From: Bacteroidota bacterium
GTDB taxonomy: Bacteria; Bacteroidota; Ignavibacteria; UBA10030; UBA8401
NCBI GenBank assembly: GCA_005792285.1
Contig: SXSI01000039.1
Location: 1 to 38,550, forward strand
Length of the DNA stretch: 38,550 bases
Direction: 5' to 3'
Part shown: positions 23,142 through 33,143 of the stretch, piece after piece
Layout: each line of letters opens with the position of its first letter
How positions within the stretch are numbered: the stretch's first letter is position 1
Translations under genes and position numbers: made by a program
Notes under the pieces: model-generated
Seen by the model: the letters and a program-made list of their open reading frames with translations, nothing else
What the model was told of the DNA's origin: nothing
Databases searched by the model: none

Positions 23142-25991
23142 ATGAAAAGAGTTGAAACAATTTTTCTTTTATTATTTTACACTGCTTCGATTTTATTTTC
23201 CGGAACTACAGGAAAACTTACTGGTAAAGCAAGTGATTCTAAAACAGGAGAAGCATTACCTGGTGCAACTGTTCAAATTGTTGGTACATCAACTGGAGCA
23301 GTTACAAATGAAAGCGGAGAATTTGTTATTCTCAATATTCCTCCTGGAAATTATTCTGTAAAAGTTTCATTCATCGGATACAATCCTTTTACAATTAATA
23401 ATGTTCGAATCAATGCCGACTTTACAACTACAATAGAAGCAAAACTCGTTTCAACAAGTGTAGATTTAAATGAAGTTATTGTTACTGCAGAAAGAAAATT
23501 AATTCAAAAAGATGCAACTTCAACAGTAACTGTTATTGAAGCTGCAGAAATAAAAGCATTACCAATTCAAAATGTAAATGATGCTTTAGTTTTAAATGCT
23601 GGAATTGTTGAATCACGAAATCGTGGTGGTTCGGATGATGGAATACATGTTCGTGGCGGAAGAACAAGTGAAGTAAGTTATATAATAGATGGAGTTGAAG
23701 TTGATAATCAACTTTATGGTGGACAAGCTTCTGATGTAACTCGAGCTGGAGTTTCGACGTTAACCGTTTTGAGTGGAACTTTTAATGCTGAATATGGACA
23801 GGCACAATCCGGGATTATTAATGTTGTTACTCAAGAAGGAAGTTCAAAATTTGCCGGAACTTTACGTTTAACCGCAGGGAACTTTGAAACCTTTAGACAA
23901 GAGGCAACAATGACAAGTGGAATTCCCGGAATGGAAAATATTGGCAAAGTATTTTTGTCAATCGATAACTTAAATACAACTTCATATTTAAATAAAATTA
24001 AGGGACCAACTTATAAAGCAAAATTAGCAAATGGTGAAATGGGAGATACAACAAACAATTTTAATTTTGGATTGTATGAAAAAAACTTACGCGCAAATTC
24101 AAAAATTTCATTTCAATTTGGATCGGGGATTAAATTGCAACTCGCCGGAATTATTAATGACAAAGAATCCCGAGGATATAGTCATTACTTTAAACAGATG
24201 CCAGAATCAAATGGTATTGATGTAAATAAATCAACTTTATTTTCCGGAACATTAACACACGCGATTGATCAAAATACTTTTTATGAACTTCGCGCTTCAA
24301 AATTTGAAGTCACAAATCAATATTATTTATATCCCGAAGAATTAAAAGGAGATTATCGAAGAATATTTGTGCCGGTTTCGGCATGGGATGGTTTTGGAGG
24401 AACTTCAAATTATGAATTTGCCGGAAACTATGCATTAACAGTTCCAACAACTTATGCAAAATGGTATTATGAAAAATATGGTGGATTACAATTATGGAGA
24501 GATATTACTTCTGCAAGCGGTAAAGTTCTTTTTAGCAAAGGAGACCTTGTCACAACTGATATGATAGCAAAACTTCAAGATAGTTTATTTACAGGATTAA
24601 CAGGAGGAATGAAATCACTTTCGATTAAAGCAATTTCAAGAGATGATTTTGTGCAAGACGCAAAGAACGCAACTACAACTTTTTCCGGAAGTATTTCTAC
24701 GCAACTTGATAAGTACAATACAATTAAAGCTGGCTTTGATTTTAAAAAACACACAATAAATAATTATTTTGTAAATGGAGTAAATGAATATTGGAATTAT
24801 GAAATTGATCCAGTGACTTTCGATCCGGATACATCAATGAGTTTTAGGAAACGGCATTATAATATTGTTGATTTTAATTTTGAACCATGGCAATATTCTG
24901 TTTTCGTACAGGATAAAATTGAAGTGAGCGATATAATTGTAAATCTTGGATTAAGGTATGATTACATTCAACCAAAAGCGCCAGATGTTTATAAAGGATA
25001 TGATCCAAATCTTTCTCCTGAAGAAGCAAAAGCATTAATTACAAGCTCAACTGTAAAACCAAAATCACATTTAAGTCCGAGAATTGGTATTGCATTTCCA
25101 ATTTTAGAAAATGCAAAAATTCATGGATCATACGGAGTGTTTTATCAATTCCCAGATTATAATTTTCTGTATCAAAGATTTGATCAAAACCATCCCGATT
25201 ATCCATACATAGATCTTGGAAAAGGAATTCCGACAGTTGGAAATCCAAATCTCAAACCGGAAATTACAAATGCATTTGAATTTGGAGCCGAAGTTTTATT
25301 TACAGATGATTTTTTAGGAAGTGTAACGGTTTTCTATAAAGACACTTACGATTATATTTCCACAGTACAGAAAAAACTTCGCACAACATTTTATTTTGAA
25401 TATACAAATTTAGATTATGCAAATTCCCGTGGAATAGAATTTTCATTTAAAAAACGGATGAGCAACCATCTCGCATTTACAGCTACATACACATATTCCC
25501 GAGCAGAAGGAAATGCCGATAATGCTTCAACGCATTTTAGTGAATATATAAATTCTTCAGTATTAGGAATTGTTCCACCAAAACGAACAGTTACACTTTC
25601 ATGGGATCAGCCACATACACTTTCATTCAGTAGTACAATTTCTTACGATACTTGGGGAACAAGTTTTGTTGGGCAATTTGGAAGTGGATTACCATTTACA
25701 CCAACTGATGCGCGTGGGAGTGCAATTGGAGAAATCAACAGCCAACGTCAACCATGGACAGGAACAATTGACATGAGAACTTTTTACACATTTAAATTCC
25801 AACCAGTTGCTGCAACTATTTATTTGGATGTTACTAATTTATTGAATAAAAGAAATATTTATCGAGTATTTACAAATACAGGAACACCTGATTTTTCACT
25901 TAACCCAAATGTCTCTCCGGAAAATCTTCACCGCCCAAATTATTACGGACCATTAAGACAAATTCAATTAGGCGTGGAGGTTGGACTATAA
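23142..25991 (+). CDS. TonB-dependent outer-membrane receptor with carboxypeptidase-like N-terminal domain
   Basis: This is an outer-membrane gated channel for active uptake, or a docking site for a surface protein. The 949 residues comprise a signal peptide (1 to about 21), a carboxypeptidase-regulatory-like domain (about 24-100: GKLTGKASDSKTGEALPGATV, IPPGNYSVKVSFIGY), a plug domain (about 118-240: VNDALVLNAGIVESRNRGGSDDGIHVRGGRTSEVSYIIDGVEV, then GTFNAEYGQAQSGIINVVT), and a 22-strand barrel with late motifs such as NLKPEITNAFEFGAE and LDVTNLLNKRNIYRVF. The arrangement resembles SusC/RagA and CirA-like receptors, but no SusD follows. Its stop overlaps the start of the next gene (TAATG). The ligand is unknown. 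Confidence 0.93.
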   Translation: MKRVETIFLLLFYTASILFSGTTGKLTGKASDSKTGEALPGATVQIVGTSTGAVTNESGEFVILNIPPGNYSVKVSFIGYNPFTINNVRINADFTTTIEAKLVSTSVDLNEVIVTAERKLIQKDATSTVTVIEAAEIKALPIQNVNDALVLNAGIVESRNRGGSDDGIHVRGGRTSEVSYIIDGVEVDNQLYGGQASDVTRAGVSTLTVLSGTFNAEYGQAQSGIINVVTQEGSSKFAGTLRLTAGNFETFRQEATMTSGIPGMENIGKVFLSIDNLNTTSYLNKIKGPTYKAKLANGEMGDTTNNFNFGLYEKNLRANSKISFQFGSGIKLQLAGIINDKESRGYSHYFKQMPESNGIDVNKSTLFSGTLTHAIDQNTFYELRASKFEVTNQYYLYPEELKGDYRRIFVPVSAWDGFGGTSNYEFAGNYALTVPTTYAKWYYEKYGGLQLWRDITSASGKVLFSKGDLVTTDMIAKLQDSLFTGLTGGMKSLSIKAISRDDFVQDAKNATTTFSGSISTQLDKYNTIKAGFDFKKHTINNYFVNGVNEYWNYEIDPVTFDPDTSMSFRKRHYNIVDFNFEPWQYSVFVQDKIEVSDIIVNLGLRYDYIQPKAPDVYKGYDPNLSPEEAKALITSSTVKPKSHLSPRIGIAFPILENAKIHGSYGVFYQFPDYNFLYQRFDQNHPDYPYIDLGKGIPTVGNPNLKPEITNAFEFGAEVLFTDDFLGSVTVFYKDTYDYISTVQKKLRTTFYFEYTNLDYANSRGIEFSFKKRMSNHLAFTATYTYSRAEGNADNASTHFSEYINSSVLGIVPPKRTVTLSWDQPHTLSFSSTISYDTWGTSFVGQFGSGLPFTPTDARGSAIGEINSQRQPWTGTIDMRTFYTFKFQPVAATIYLDVTNLLNKRNIYRVFTNTGTPDFSLNPNVSPENLHRPNYYGPLRQIQLGVEVGL

Positions 25992-28954
25992 TGCAAAAAC
26001 TTATTTACTTTATTTTTGTTACAAGTTTTATTTCCGTAAACATATTTGCGCAAGATCCGCGTGCAAAAGGAAAATCTAAATTAGAATATTATAACAATGT
26101 ACTCGTTCCTGAAAGAGGATTAAAACCACTTAAAAAATCAACCGGCTCCGATAGAAAACTTTCCGTAATGAATGTTGGAAATGTTTTTGCAAGAATTTCA
26201 AATGCAGCAACCTTAGGTTACGACAGATGGGGATTATGTTGGGAATTTCCTGCAAGAAGTCAATTAACTTACAGATGGACAATGGCGCCGATGATTGGTG
26301 CAGTTAAAAATGGAAAAGTTAGCGTAGCTATTTCAACAAGAGGTGCGGCGAGAAAACATGAAGAAGAATTAGATCCTATAAAAGGTTATGACTCCGGCGT
26401 TTTGAATGAAGAAGAAAATATTGGAATTGCTTTTTCAGATATAAAAGCATCCTGGCCAAAAAAGTGGCCTTCATTTACAGACCTTCCTTCTTATGCAAAA
26501 AAAGTAAATTACCCTTTACCAAAAGTTGATAGCATTGGTGGCTTCCCTGGAATTAGAAATGGTGAAGTTGTTTCCACAAGAGAAGCATTTTTTGCAGTTA
26601 CAGATAATTCACCTGTTTCAGGAGAAGGAAATATTCCAAATCCACTTGATGTTAGAGTTGACGTTTGGGGATTACAGTATGACGATATTTTAAATCGAAA
26701 TTTTATAGTTTTCAGACAACTCTTCACAAACGTTGGAACTGATACTTTAAAAGATGTTTATGTTGGAATTCATGATGATCCAGATTGCCCTGAACAAGGT
26801 GCCGCAGAATGGACAGATGATTATGCAGCATTTATAAAATCCGGAACAACAGGAATTCCAGGTTACACTTCTAAAGAAGATACACTACTTTGGAATTTTA
26901 CTTATTTGTGGGATGGCGATGACAAAGCAGAAGGATTTATTCCAAAAAATGTTGCATGGCTTGGTTTAAAATTTTTGGAAACACCAATTAATCCTGCAAC
27001 AGGAAGGCAGAGTGGAATAACTACATTTCAAGTTTTTGAATATAGCGCAGTTCCACAGGGAGATGATGAAGAATACAAACAAATGAAAGCCGGAATAATG
27101 GCTCCTCAAAATGTTGCTCCACATGCAAAAGATTACACACAAACTCCAAACAGTTACGGACCGGATGTTACTTATGTAGTGGCTGCCGGACCATATACTT
27201 TAGCTCCGGGACAATCACTTCCATTTTCTTTTGCATCGGTACATGGAGTAAATAAAAAAGATTTATTTATGAATGCAATATTATGCCAACTTTTGTACAA
27301 TGCACAATTTAATGCAGCCGAAGCACCGCCGGAACCAAAAGTTAAAGCAGTCGGTATGGATAAAAAAGTTGTACTCTATTGGGATGATAGTCCAACAAAA
27401 GGAATTTATAGAAAAGCTGATGGGACTATTGATCATACAAATGACAGATTAACAAAAAATAATGCATTCGAAGGATATAAAATTTTCAGAAGTACAGATC
27501 GTGGAATAACTTGGGGAAATCCAATTTATGATTATCAGGGAGTGCAAAGAGGAATTATTCCACTTGCACAGTATGATTTAAAAAATGGAATTACAGGGGA
27601 AAGTCAACATTCTCTTGGAAGATATTTTAATCTTGGTGAAGACACCGGATTGAAACATATGTTTGTAGATAATAATGTAAGTAATGGATCGGAATATTGG
27701 TATGCAGTTAGTGCATACGACCACGATGACGGACCAATTCCACCATTACAAAATTCTATTAAAGCAGATCCTTATAAAGATGGTGATAATACAGTTGCAG
27801 CAATTCCACAAGCAGCACCAATTGGAAAAATAATGGGAAATGCTGATAATGGCGCAGTTCATAAAACGGGAATTGCAACGTTACCAAAAATTCCGGTTAC
27901 AACACTTTATCCGGCATTTGTTCAGAATGATAGTTTCAAAATAAGTTTTAATGTTAAAAGTAATACAGATAAAAAATATTCATTAACAAATCTCGCAACT
28001 TCAAAATATGTAGTTTCGATTCATGGTGATACTGTAAAAAATTTCTCGTTCTATAATTCAGAAAAAGACAATAATCCAATTTTTAATGGAATGACAATTT
28101 ATGTTAATGATACAACTCAGGGAGTCGCAAAATCTTCTCAAGTTTTCCCGGCAAATACTACGAGATTGGTTTTAGATGCAGTTGTAATTATAAATCCTGA
28201 TTCATTAGCTTGTGAGCAAGATTATCGAATTGAGTTTACAAACGACAGTAGTTGGGTTGGTAATAGTGGGAATGTTAAACAAATTTATAAAGCTCCATTT
28301 AAAGTTTTTAACGCAAATACAAACAAACGAATTCTTGCATTAATAGAAGAACCTGCTTCCGGAGGAACGAGTTTAAAATATGACCATACAATTGATAAGA
28401 TTGTAATAACCGGCTTAAATTATAAAGCTGGAGATTGGGGGGCTGATCAAACTGTAACAATTGATACAACTGCTTCATTCTTTTCTCGCGGAGCAAAATC
28501 GACAACTAACGATAAAAGTATTTTTGTGTCTTTTGCATCGACTTCTTCATTCCAATCAAATGATGTTTATAGTATTGAAATGAAAAAAACTTTGAAATCA
28601 GAAGATACTTATGTTATTACTTCTCTTCAGACTTCAGAAAAAACAATGGTGAAAGATGACCTTAGAGGAATTATGGTTGTTCCAAATCCATACATTGTAA
28701 CTTCTGCTTATGAACAGGAAAAATATGGATTCCAAAAAAAATTACAATTCCAAAAATTACCAGATAATTGTACAATTAGGATTTATAATATTGCCGGAGA
28801 TCTTGTTCGAACTTTAAACCACACGAGTGGATCAATAGAAACTTGGAACATTCAAAATGAAAACGAACAAGAAGTTTCATTTGGAGTTTACATTTTTCAT
28901 GTTGATTCTCCTGGAATTGGAAATTATATTGGCAAGTTTGCCTTAATTAAGTGA
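25991..28954 (+). CDS. Large secreted protein with FnIII-like region and T9SS-type C-terminal domain
   Basis: This is an exported protein of 987 residues with a signal peptide (1-21, ending IFAQ). The N-terminal half is mainly beta sandwich with many aromatic residues. About 448-570 looks like a fibronectin type III domain (EPPEPKVKAVGMDKKVVLYWDDS, then GYKIFRSTDRGITWG and GSEYWYAVSAYDHDDG). The last about 100 residues, with VVPNPYIV, CTIRIYNIAGDLVRTL, SFGVYIFHVD and GKFALIK, resemble the type A sorting domain, predicting surface display. It is fused by a one-base overlap to the TonB-receptor gene and followed by a PorV-like gene. It may be the surface partner of the receptor. No enzyme motif is recognised. 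Confidence 0.82.
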   Translation: MQKLIYFIFVTSFISVNIFAQDPRAKGKSKLEYYNNVLVPERGLKPLKKSTGSDRKLSVMNVGNVFARISNAATLGYDRWGLCWEFPARSQLTYRWTMAPMIGAVKNGKVSVAISTRGAARKHEEELDPIKGYDSGVLNEEENIGIAFSDIKASWPKKWPSFTDLPSYAKKVNYPLPKVDSIGGFPGIRNGEVVSTREAFFAVTDNSPVSGEGNIPNPLDVRVDVWGLQYDDILNRNFIVFRQLFTNVGTDTLKDVYVGIHDDPDCPEQGAAEWTDDYAAFIKSGTTGIPGYTSKEDTLLWNFTYLWDGDDKAEGFIPKNVAWLGLKFLETPINPATGRQSGITTFQVFEYSAVPQGDDEEYKQMKAGIMAPQNVAPHAKDYTQTPNSYGPDVTYVVAAGPYTLAPGQSLPFSFASVHGVNKKDLFMNAILCQLLYNAQFNAAEAPPEPKVKAVGMDKKVVLYWDDSPTKGIYRKADGTIDHTNDRLTKNNAFEGYKIFRSTDRGITWGNPIYDYQGVQRGIIPLAQYDLKNGITGESQHSLGRYFNLGEDTGLKHMFVDNNVSNGSEYWYAVSAYDHDDGPIPPLQNSIKADPYKDGDNTVAAIPQAAPIGKIMGNADNGAVHKTGIATLPKIPVTTLYPAFVQNDSFKISFNVKSNTDKKYSLTNLATSKYVVSIHGDTVKNFSFYNSEKDNNPIFNGMTIYVNDTTQGVAKSSQVFPANTTRLVLDAVVIINPDSLACEQDYRIEFTNDSSWVGNSGNVKQIYKAPFKVFNANTNKRILALIEEPASGGTSLKYDHTIDKIVITGLNYKAGDWGADQTVTIDTTASFFSRGAKSTTNDKSIFVSFASTSSFQSNDVYSIEMKKTLKSEDTYVITSLQTSEKTMVKDDLRGIMVVPNPYIVTSAYEQEKYGFQKKLQFQKLPDNCTIRIYNIAGDLVRTLNHTSGSIETWNIQNENEQEVSFGVYIFHVDSPGIGNYIGKFALIK

Positions 28955-28967
28955 GAAGAGGACAATT

Positions 28968-29996
28968 ATGAAAAAAATAATAAAAAATTTATTTCTACTT
29001 TTACTTCTTCAAAATATTTCTTTTGCACAATTTGATAATGCTGGAACTTCAGTTGCAAATTTTTTAAAAATTGGAGTAGGAAGTCGTTCCGAGGCAATGG
29101 CTGGAGCTTGTGTTGCAAATGTTAGTGATCCATCGGCAATGTTCTGGAATGTTGCAGGATTATCCAAACAAGAAATGGGTGAAGTAGTATTTTCTCAAAA
29201 CAATTGGGTTGCAGATATTACTCATAATTATCTCGGAATTGGAATTCCTCTCGAAAACGGAACAGTTGGAGTGAGCCTCGGTTATCTTTCTATGGACGAT
29301 ATGATTGAAACAACTTGGGATAAAACTGATGGAACCGGGAAAAAATTTTCTGCTTATGATTTTGTAATTGGAATTGCTTATGCTCGAAGATTAACAGATA
29401 GATTTTTATTTGGCGCACAAACAAAATATATTAATGAAACTATCGATCAATCAACAGCAACAGCATGGGCAATTGATATGGGAGCGATTTATGAAACTGG
29501 TTGGAGAAAATTACAGATTGGTGTTACTCTGCAAAATTTTGGAACTCAAATGCGTTTGGAAGGAAGAAATCTCAGAGTTAAAATAGATCCATTCCCAACA
29601 GTTGGCGCAAATCCGCCGGATGTTGTTGCAAATTTAGAAACTCAAAACTGGTCGTTGCCAATGACTTTCCGATTTGGAACAAGTATGGAATTGTATTCAA
29701 TTGATGAAACATCAATTATTGCAAATGTTGATTACCGTGATGAAAGAGATTTTCGGCCACTTGTTGTTGCAGGGGTAGAAGTTAATTATGATAATTTTAT
29801 TTTTCTGCGAAGTGGATTAACTGATCAGTATAAAGAAAAAGGTTCAACAGAATATAATAAAGTCTCTCCAACTTTTGGTTCAGGAATTCGTTATAAACTG
29901 CCAGACACAGATTATTATTTGAAGTTCGATTATTCGTGGGGCGAGATGAATCGTCTTCAACAAAACCACAGAATTACAGTCGGCTTGCAGTTTTAG
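28968..29996 (+). CDS. PorV/PorQ-family outer-membrane protein
   Basis: This beta-barrel protein is related to PorV, the shuttle that takes type IX cargo from the translocon to the attachment complex. The signal peptide covers 1 to about 21. The family start FLKIGVGSRSEAMAGACVANVSDPSAMFWNVAGLS is clear, followed by WVADITHNYLGIGIPL and barrel strands such as DFVIGIAYARRLTDRFLFGAQ and GSGIRYKLPDTDYYLKFDYSW. The 342 residues match the family. The gene ends with TAG. It directly follows the large secreted protein, suggesting a dedicated partner. A paralogue elsewhere in the genome may be the general PorV. Confidence 0.88.
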   Translation: MKKIIKNLFLLLLLQNISFAQFDNAGTSVANFLKIGVGSRSEAMAGACVANVSDPSAMFWNVAGLSKQEMGEVVFSQNNWVADITHNYLGIGIPLENGTVGVSLGYLSMDDMIETTWDKTDGTGKKFSAYDFVIGIAYARRLTDRFLFGAQTKYINETIDQSTATAWAIDMGAIYETGWRKLQIGVTLQNFGTQMRLEGRNLRVKIDPFPTVGANPPDVVANLETQNWSLPMTFRFGTSMELYSIDETSIIANVDYRDERDFRPLVVAGVEVNYDNFIFLRSGLTDQYKEKGSTEYNKVSPTFGSGIRYKLPDTDYYLKFDYSWGEMNRLQQNHRITVGLQF

Positions 29997-30002
29997 TTTT
30001 AA

Positions 30003-31244
30003 ATGAATTCGAATAAGAACCGCTGGTACATATTAAGTGTACTCACCTTCGCTTATCTTGTCAATTTTATTGATAGGGTAATTTTAAATATTCTTTTTAT
30101 CCCAATCAAAAGTGAATTTCAATTTTCCGATCTTGAATTAGCTTTATTAAGTTCAACAAGTTTCATACTATTATATGTAACTCTTGGAATCCCGTTTGGG
30201 AAATTAGCAGATAAATTTTCAAAAATAAAACTTGCGGGAATTGGTTGTGCAATTTGGTGTATCGCAACAGGAGCAATAAGTTTTGCAAATAGTTTTTGGT
30301 TTATTTTATTTTGCAGAATGATTGTTGGAGTTGGACAAGCGATGTTTTATCCTGCTGCATTATCTTTAATTGCAAATTTATTTTCATCATCCCGAAGAGC
30401 AACTGCGATGTCAATTTATGGAAGTGCAATAGGAATTGGAGTGGGAATTTCTTTTTTAATTGGCGGTTGGTTGAACGATGTTGCAGGATGGAGATCGGTT
30501 TTGTTCTGGCTCGGTTTTCCTTTTATTTTTCTTGCGATAGGTATTTTCTTTTTAAATGAGCCAGATAATAATTCAACAGTTCCAAAAAATAATATTCCAA
30601 AAACAAATTTATTGAAGCTGCTTAAAAATAAAATTTTAATATATCATCTTTTGGGTTATGCATTATTTTCAGCCGCAACAAATAGTATTTTTGTTTGGAT
30701 GCCAACCTTCTTTCAACGAACAACAAATATGTCAACATCTGAAGTTGGATTTTTAGTTGGTGGGATAATTATTGTTGCAGGTTCAATAAGTACAATTAGC
30801 GGTGGAGTTATTGCAGATTATTTACACAGAAAAAATCCGGGAAGCAGAATGCTTTTTGCTAGTGTTGTTTCTCTATTTGCATTATTCTGTTGGGGATTAT
30901 TATTATTTACCGAAAATATTTATTGGAGAAGTGTTTTTCTTGTACCATTAATTTTTACTTCGCTGATGTGGTTTGGTTGCGCAACTTCTGATTTAAATGA
31001 AATTGTTGGTTCGGAAAATGGTGGATTTGCCGGCGGAATTTATCTATTCGTCGTAAATTTAATTGGGAATGGAATTGCACCGCCACTTTATGGTTTTGTA
31101 AATGACTATCTTGGTGTTGCTGATAATCCATATAAAATGAAGTTTACATTAATGTTAAGCCCGATTATTTTATTGGGAGCAGGGCATTTTTTATGGCATG
31201 GTGGAAAAATGTTGGAAGAAAATATTAGAAGTAGAACAAACTGA
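30003..31244 (+). CDS. MFS transporter, spinster-like
   Basis: This inner-membrane secondary transporter has 12 predicted helices in 413 residues. Typical major facilitator motifs are visible: NFIDRVILNILFIPIKSEFQFSDLELALLSS, then GIPFGKLADKFSK (motif A between helices 2 and 3), RMIVGVGQAMFYPAALSLIANLF, and SGGVIADYLHRKNPGSRM in the second half. The pattern fits the spinster/organic anion group, but the substrate is unknown. It begins 6 bp after the PorV-like gene and may carry into the cell what the surface module takes up; that is inference. Confidence 0.88.
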   Translation: MNSNKNRWYILSVLTFAYLVNFIDRVILNILFIPIKSEFQFSDLELALLSSTSFILLYVTLGIPFGKLADKFSKIKLAGIGCAIWCIATGAISFANSFWFILFCRMIVGVGQAMFYPAALSLIANLFSSSRRATAMSIYGSAIGIGVGISFLIGGWLNDVAGWRSVLFWLGFPFIFLAIGIFFLNEPDNNSTVPKNNIPKTNLLKLLKNKILIYHLLGYALFSAATNSIFVWMPTFFQRTTNMSTSEVGFLVGGIIIVAGSISTISGGVIADYLHRKNPGSRMLFASVVSLFALFCWGLLLFTENIYWRSVFLVPLIFTSLMWFGCATSDLNEIVGSENGGFAGGIYLFVVNLIGNGIAPPLYGFVNDYLGVADNPYKMKFTLMLSPIILLGAGHFLWHGGKMLEENIRSRTN

Positions 31245-31259
31245 CTTTTAAGTTTTCCT

Positions 31260-31276
31260 TAATTTTGTTATTTTTG
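31260..31276 (+). promoter_or_regulatory. Two overlapping-region TAnnTTTG boxes upstream of gap
   Basis: TAATTTTG (31260-31267) and TATTTTTG (31269-31276) both fit the Bacteroidota -7 consensus TAnnTTTG and lie 41 to 57 bp before the gap start, in the 72-bp gap after the MFS gene. No matching TTG -33 element is seen, so either could be chance in AT-rich DNA. Confidence 0.28.
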
Positions 31277-31298
31277 TCTGCTTAACATTTATAAATAA

Positions 31299-32366
<1,068 letters not shown>

Positions 32367-32390
32367 ATCAATTTTTATCAAAGGAAAAGT

Positions 32391-33140
32391 ATGTTAAAAT
32401 ATTTTGCAACCTTTTTATTTATTTTCTCCTCCTCACTTTTTGCGCAGGAATCATTTAATAGAAATTTTTATTTAGATGGTGGAATTGAAATCGGCAACCC
32501 ATCGGGTGAGTTTAGAAAAAATGTACCAAATTTAAGTGGCGGTCTTGGTTTCGATATTCTGTTTCATCCAACTGAAAATATTTTAGGTTACGGCGCACAT
32601 ATCGGATTTCTGCAATATGGTTCAGTTTCAGATAGCCGGCCATGGAGTAACTCAATTCCAGATGTAACGCTTGATGTTGAACGATCGAATACAATGGCGC
32701 ATGTGCAATTTCTAACTAGAGTAATGCCATTTAAAAAATCTTTCAGTCCATATCTTGATTTGTTTGCAGGATTTACATCAATGACAACTACAACAGAAGT
32801 CAGATCTGAAATGCATGTCGGAAATAATAATGATAATAAAATTGCATCAACAGAAAACTCTTCCGATTGGGCATTTTCATATGGCGGTGGTGTTGGATTT
32901 AAATTTTTATTAATGAATTTGGAGGGCGAGTCAATCGATTATATGACTGGAAATATTACTCCAACTTCAAATCCACTATATTTTGATTTTAACTACAAAT
33001 ATTATTTAAGCAGAGAAGCGAAATATTTAAGGCCGGAAGATGTAGTAGTTGATACTCAAACAGGAAAAGTTACAATGGATTTTCAGAAGTCACGGACAGA
33101 TATGTTGGTATTCCAAATTGGTGTATCAATGAATTTTTAA
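32391..33140 (+). CDS. Outer-membrane beta-barrel protein of unknown function
   Basis: This exported protein has 249 residues, a signal peptide (1-19, ending SSLFAQ) and alternating strands typical of a small outer-membrane barrel: GLGFDILFHPTENILGYGAHIGFLQYG, SPYLDLFAGFTSMT, FSYGGGVGFKFLL, and a last strand MLVFQIGVSMNF with the C-terminal phenylalanine recognised by the BAM complex. No catalytic motif is seen. It is placed between gap and pgk with gaps of 24 and 3 bp, so it should be co-transcribed with glycolytic genes, which is unexpected. An AAGGAAAAG ribosome site precedes the ATG. Confidence 0.8.
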   Translation: MLKYFATFLFIFSSSLFAQESFNRNFYLDGGIEIGNPSGEFRKNVPNLSGGLGFDILFHPTENILGYGAHIGFLQYGSVSDSRPWSNSIPDVTLDVERSNTMAHVQFLTRVMPFKKSFSPYLDLFAGFTSMTTTTEVRSEMHVGNNNDNKIASTENSSDWAFSYGGGVGFKFLLMNLEGESIDYMTGNITPTSNPLYFDFNYKYYLSREAKYLRPEDVVVDTQTGKVTMDFQKSRTDMLVFQIGVSMNF

Positions 33141-33143
33141 GTA

